Origin: Paracoccaceae bacterium
GTDB taxonomy: Bacteria > Pseudomonadota > Alphaproteobacteria > Rhodobacterales > Rhodobacteraceae
NCBI GenBank assembly: GCA_007131465.1
Contig: SLQN01000363.1
Span: 1 to 8,055 of the forward strand
Direction of reading: 5' to 3'
Length of the DNA stretch: 8,055 bases
Under the pieces are notes generated by a model. That model did no database searches. It was given only the letters and a program-made list of their open reading frames with translations, and was not told the DNA's origin. Both the position numbers and the translations under genes were made by a program. Of this stretch, positions 6,243-8,055 are shown piece by piece (positions within the stretch are counted from its first letter, which is position 1; each line of letters begins with the position of its first letter).

Positions 6243-6783
6243 CCTGCACGTGGCAGCAGACCTGCCCGAGCGGACCAGGAAATACCTTGAAATCTGCGAC
6301 GAAAAGATAGGCTTCGTGCCCAATGTGCTGCGCGCCTATCTGTTCGACCTTGGCAAGTTCGATGCCTTTGTTGCCATGTATAACGACCTGATGTTGGGCG
6401 AAAGCGGGCTGAGCAAGCTGGAGCGAGAGATGATCGCGGTGGTGGTGTCCTCGATCAATCGCTGCTGGTATTGTCAGGTGGCGCATGGCGCGGCAGTGCG
6501 CGAATTGTCGGGCGACCCGGTCTTGGGCGAGGCGATGGTGATGAATTACCGCGTGGCCGATCTGGACCCGCGCACCCGCGCGATGCTCGATTTCGCGGCC
6601 CTCGTGACCGAGGCCAGCGCGAAAGTCGAGGAAGCGGACCGGGAAACCCTGCGCGCGCATGGCTTCTCGGACCACGACATTTTCGGCATCATTGCGGTTG
6701 TGGGGTTCTTCTCGATGTCCAACCGGATTGCGTCAGCGACCGGGATGCAGCCTAATCTGGAATATCACGCGATGGCCCGCTGA
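6217..6783 (+). CDS. Peroxidase-related enzyme, AhpD/carboxymuconolactone decarboxylase-like fold
   Basis: From ATG 6217 the protein has 188 residues, the usual length for the uncharacterised peroxidase-related branch of the AhpD-like superfamily. LEREMIAVVVSSINRCWYCQ (68-87) followed by VAH gives the family signature: E71, C83 and C86 as a CxxC redox pair, and H90 as proton relay. The N-terminal EKIGFVPNVLRAYLF (29-43) and the C-terminal FFSMSNRIASATGMQPN (164-180) are also typical. By analogy with AhpD it may reduce hydroperoxides through the cysteine pair; actual substrate and electron donor are unknown. It overlaps the GNAT gene by 26 bp and is the last intact gene before the insertion-sequence remnants, which begin about 40 bp downstream and do not damage it. 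Confidence 0.9.
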   Translation: MTERVTALDLHVAADLPERTRKYLEICDEKIGFVPNVLRAYLFDLGKFDAFVAMYNDLMLGESGLSKLEREMIAVVVSSINRCWYCQVAHGAAVRELSGDPVLGEAMVMNYRVADLDPRTRAMLDFAALVTEASAKVEEADRETLRAHGFSDHDIFGIIAVVGFFSMSNRIASATGMQPNLEYHAMAR

Positions 6784-6824
6784 TCGCTAGTGGGGCATGG
6801 GGCGGTTGCCTCTGTCTGCTCTAG

Positions 6825-6885
6825 ACCACCCGTTCGCCTGACATAGGATTCCCAATCCCGCTCTGCCGTGCCCTATTCGGGTGGT
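6825..6885. repeat. 8-bp inverted repeat at the IS630 left end
   Basis: ACCACCCG at 6825-6832 is the exact reverse complement of CGGGTGGT at 6878-6885, with 45 bp between. The right arm covers the first candidate GTG start of the transposase. It may be a terminal/subterminal transposase-binding repeat or a hairpin limiting transposase translation. The role is inferred from position alone. Confidence 0.4.
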
Positions 6886-7553
6886 GAGACGGGATGACAT
6901 TTACCTTTACCTTGGCCCAGTGGAGCGTTTGGAGCTTCAAGCCCTGATCACCAAGCGCAATACCGCGCGCAAGCTGGTCTGGCGGGCAGGGATCGTGCTG
7001 GCCACGGCTGACGGTCATGGCACCGCTCAGATCATGCGGTGGACGGGCATGTCGATACCGACGGTCTGGCGTTGGCAGGAGCGGTATCTCGATGAAGGCG
7101 TGGCCGGCCTCAAGCGCGACAAGACACGCCCGTCCCGGGTGCCACCGCTGCCGACAGCGACAAGGCTGAAGGTGATTGCCAAGACGGTGCAGAAAACCGC
7201 GCCCAATGCCTCGCCCTGTAGCCGCGCGCCGATGGCCGAAGCGATGGGAATTCGCCGTCGAGTGTTGGTCGCATCTGGGTGGGAGCAGGCTTGAAGCCGC
7301 ATCTCATGAAGGGGTTCCAAGGTCTCGCGTGATCCGATGTTCGAGGAGAGGGTCAGGGATATCGTGGGGCTTCACCTCGACCCGCCGGACCAGCGCAGTC
7401 GTGCTGTGCGTGGATGAGAAGTCGCAGACCCAGGCGCTTGAACGGACGCAACCCGGACTGCCGCTGAAGAAGGGCCGCGCCGCGACCATGACCCACGACT
7501 ACAAACACCACGGTACCACCACGCTTTTCGCCGCGCTGGATGTGAAGTCGGGC
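6881..7553 (+). pseudogene. IS630-family transposase, frameshifted and truncated
   Basis: The first frame (from GTG 6881) gives an N-terminal helix-turn-helix region typical of IS630: RNTARKLVWRAGIVLATADG, IMRWTGMSIPTVWRWQERYL and GVAGLKRDKTRPSRVPPLP. Against the family pattern the frame then breaks three times: 1 nt lost near 7250-7253 (protein continues [20 protein letters not shown]), 1 nt gained at 7317-7318 (continues [20 protein letters not shown]), and 2 nt lost near 7396 (continues [20 protein letters not shown], then [20 protein letters not shown]). The Asp of CVDEKSQ is the first DDE residue. The usual NATHWSR motif is altered to NASPCSR. Similarity stops at about 7553, so the second catalytic Asp and the Glu are missing. 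No active transposase can be made. Confidence 0.85.
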
Positions 7554-7780
7554 GCAAGCGCGACGCCGGTCCCCTCCTGCCATTTCTGACCTGAAGCCAG
7601 CATTCTGCGCGCACATGTGCAGCGGAGGTGCTGGATTTGGAGAGGGACGGCAAAATGCGAGCGATGGCTCTCCCATCGCCGAGGAGATGCTGCGTCAGAT
7701 CGCATTCGACTGTCGCCCATCGAGCTTGAACCGATGGCGCCCACTGGCGACTTCTTGTACCAATGGCGAACAAGGTCTAA
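7554..7780. other. Unassigned patchwork between two IS remnants
   Basis: No intact gene is seen here. Positions 7554-7665 have no similarity that I recognise. Positions 7666-7704 read GSPIAEEMLRQIA in plus frame 1, which resembles the IS66 TnpC segment that normally lies just before the part preserved at 7781. Positions 7703-7740 read HSTVAH and, in the next frame, LSPIELEPM; together these resemble the C-terminal tail of IS3-family OrfB proteins (HSTxGYLSPxEFE). TAA at 7778-7780 stops the frame that continues into the IS66 remnant. An open minus-strand frame (7499-7936) crosses the region but spans unrelated IS pieces and looks spurious. Confidence 0.4.
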
Positions 7781-8055
7781 TTCTACCAGATCGAGAAATC
7801 CTTGCGTGGCAAGGAGTCGGCTGTCCGGCGTGAACATGCTTCCCCGATCATCGCCCCCGATCATCGCCGCGCTGAAACCGTGGCTGGAAGCCCAGATCTC
7901 GCGCATCCCGCAGAAATCCCAACTGGCCGAAGACATCCGCTACACGCTGGGGCACTGGTCCGGCCTGATCCGTTTTCTGGATGACGGCATGCTCGAACTG
8001 GATACCAACCCGGTCGAGAACCTGATCCGCCCGTTAGCCCTGACAAGGAAGAATG
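7781..8055 (+). pseudogene. IS66-family transposase (TnpC), C-terminal fragment, frameshifted, runs off the window
   Basis: Frame 2 from 7781 reads FYQIEKSLRGKESAVRREHA then SPIIA. After a frame change it continues in frame 3 with ALKPWLEAQISRIPQKSQLA, EDIRYTLGHWSGLIRFLDDG and ELDTNPVENLIRPLALTRKN to the right edge. This is the IS66 TnpC C-terminal domain: the YxIE helix, the RY...W.GL.RFLDDG stretch and D.N..EN.IRP, which carries the catalytic Glu. The frame change is exactly explained by a 13-bp tandem duplication at 7843-7868. Removing one copy restores SPIIAALKPWLEAQ, the family spacing. The protein lacks its N-terminal two-thirds within the window, so it is a dead fragment unless an intact copy lies elsewhere. 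No IS66 TnpA or TnpB gene is seen. Confidence 0.82.
7843..7868 (+). repeat. Perfect 13-bp tandem duplication
   Basis: CCCGATCATCGCC occurs twice without a gap (7843-7855 and 7856-7868). The extra 13 bp shifts the IS66 transposase frame by one. Confidence 0.9.

Larger units (their letters stand above)
6821..7553 (+). mobile_element. Remnant of an IS630-family insertion sequence, right part missing
   Basis: Recognisable IS630 coding sequence runs from 6881 to about 7553. The likely left end lies near CTAG at 6821-6824, since IS630 elements insert at TA dinucleotides. An inverted repeat ACCACCCG (6825-6832) / CGGGTGGT (6878-6885) lies just inside. The right terminal repeat and second half of the gene are absent, so the true boundary and target duplication cannot be confirmed. 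Positions 6784-6820, between the peroxidase-like gene and this remnant, hold nothing recognisable. Confidence 0.6.

Noticed and set aside
7499..7936. Long minus-strand open frame (145 codons) across the IS remnants
   Set aside because: It runs antisense through pieces of unrelated transposase genes, has no recognisable motif, and its composition fits a frame left open by chance in GC-rich DNA.

Overview
The window is GC-rich alphaproteobacterial DNA. Protein wording and gene content (DUF2189 membrane protein, single-domain CinA-like protein, AhpD-like peroxidase-related enzyme, rsmD next to a ferredoxin-reductase-type flavoprotein) suggest Rhodobacteraceae/Paracoccaceae. This is a family-level judgement from recognisable proteins, not from a database search.

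Layout. Positions 1-1412 form a tightly packed plus-strand run: the 3' end of an FAD-dependent (ferredoxin-type) reductase, rsmD (16S rRNA G966 methyltransferase) and a HAD-family phosphatase, each overlapping the next. A convergent junction at 1413-1464 holds a perfect 8-bp hairpin. On the minus strand, 1465-3120 encodes a three-domain thiamine-diphosphate enzyme of the acetolactate synthase superfamily. A 122-bp divergent spacer separates it from a plus-strand NADPH-dependent FMN reductase (3243-3788), which is followed by a DUF2189 multi-pass membrane protein (3887-4666).

Positions 4774-6783 form a compact, probably translationally coupled set behind a recognisable sigma70-like promoter: a CinA/MoaB-like molybdopterin-binding-domain protein, a GNAT acetyltransferase that starts in a GTGA overlap, and a CxxC...H alkylhydroperoxidase-like (peroxidase-related) enzyme whose start lies inside the acetyltransferase gene behind a strong ribosome binding site.

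From about 6821 to the right edge the DNA is a graveyard of insertion-sequence remnants. An IS630-family transposase gene carries three small indels and lacks its 3' half. An unassigned patchwork of about 230 bp follows, with short stretches resembling IS66 and IS3-family coding sequence. Last comes the C-terminal part of an IS66-family TnpC, itself broken by a perfect 13-bp tandem duplication. This is an accessory-region boundary next to ordinary housekeeping genes.

I see no CRISPR array, tRNA, rRNA or defence system. I did not find a credible undescribed system. The points most worth a second look are the structure of the IS remnants, the convergent hairpin and the coupled cinA-like/GNAT/peroxidase-like trio.
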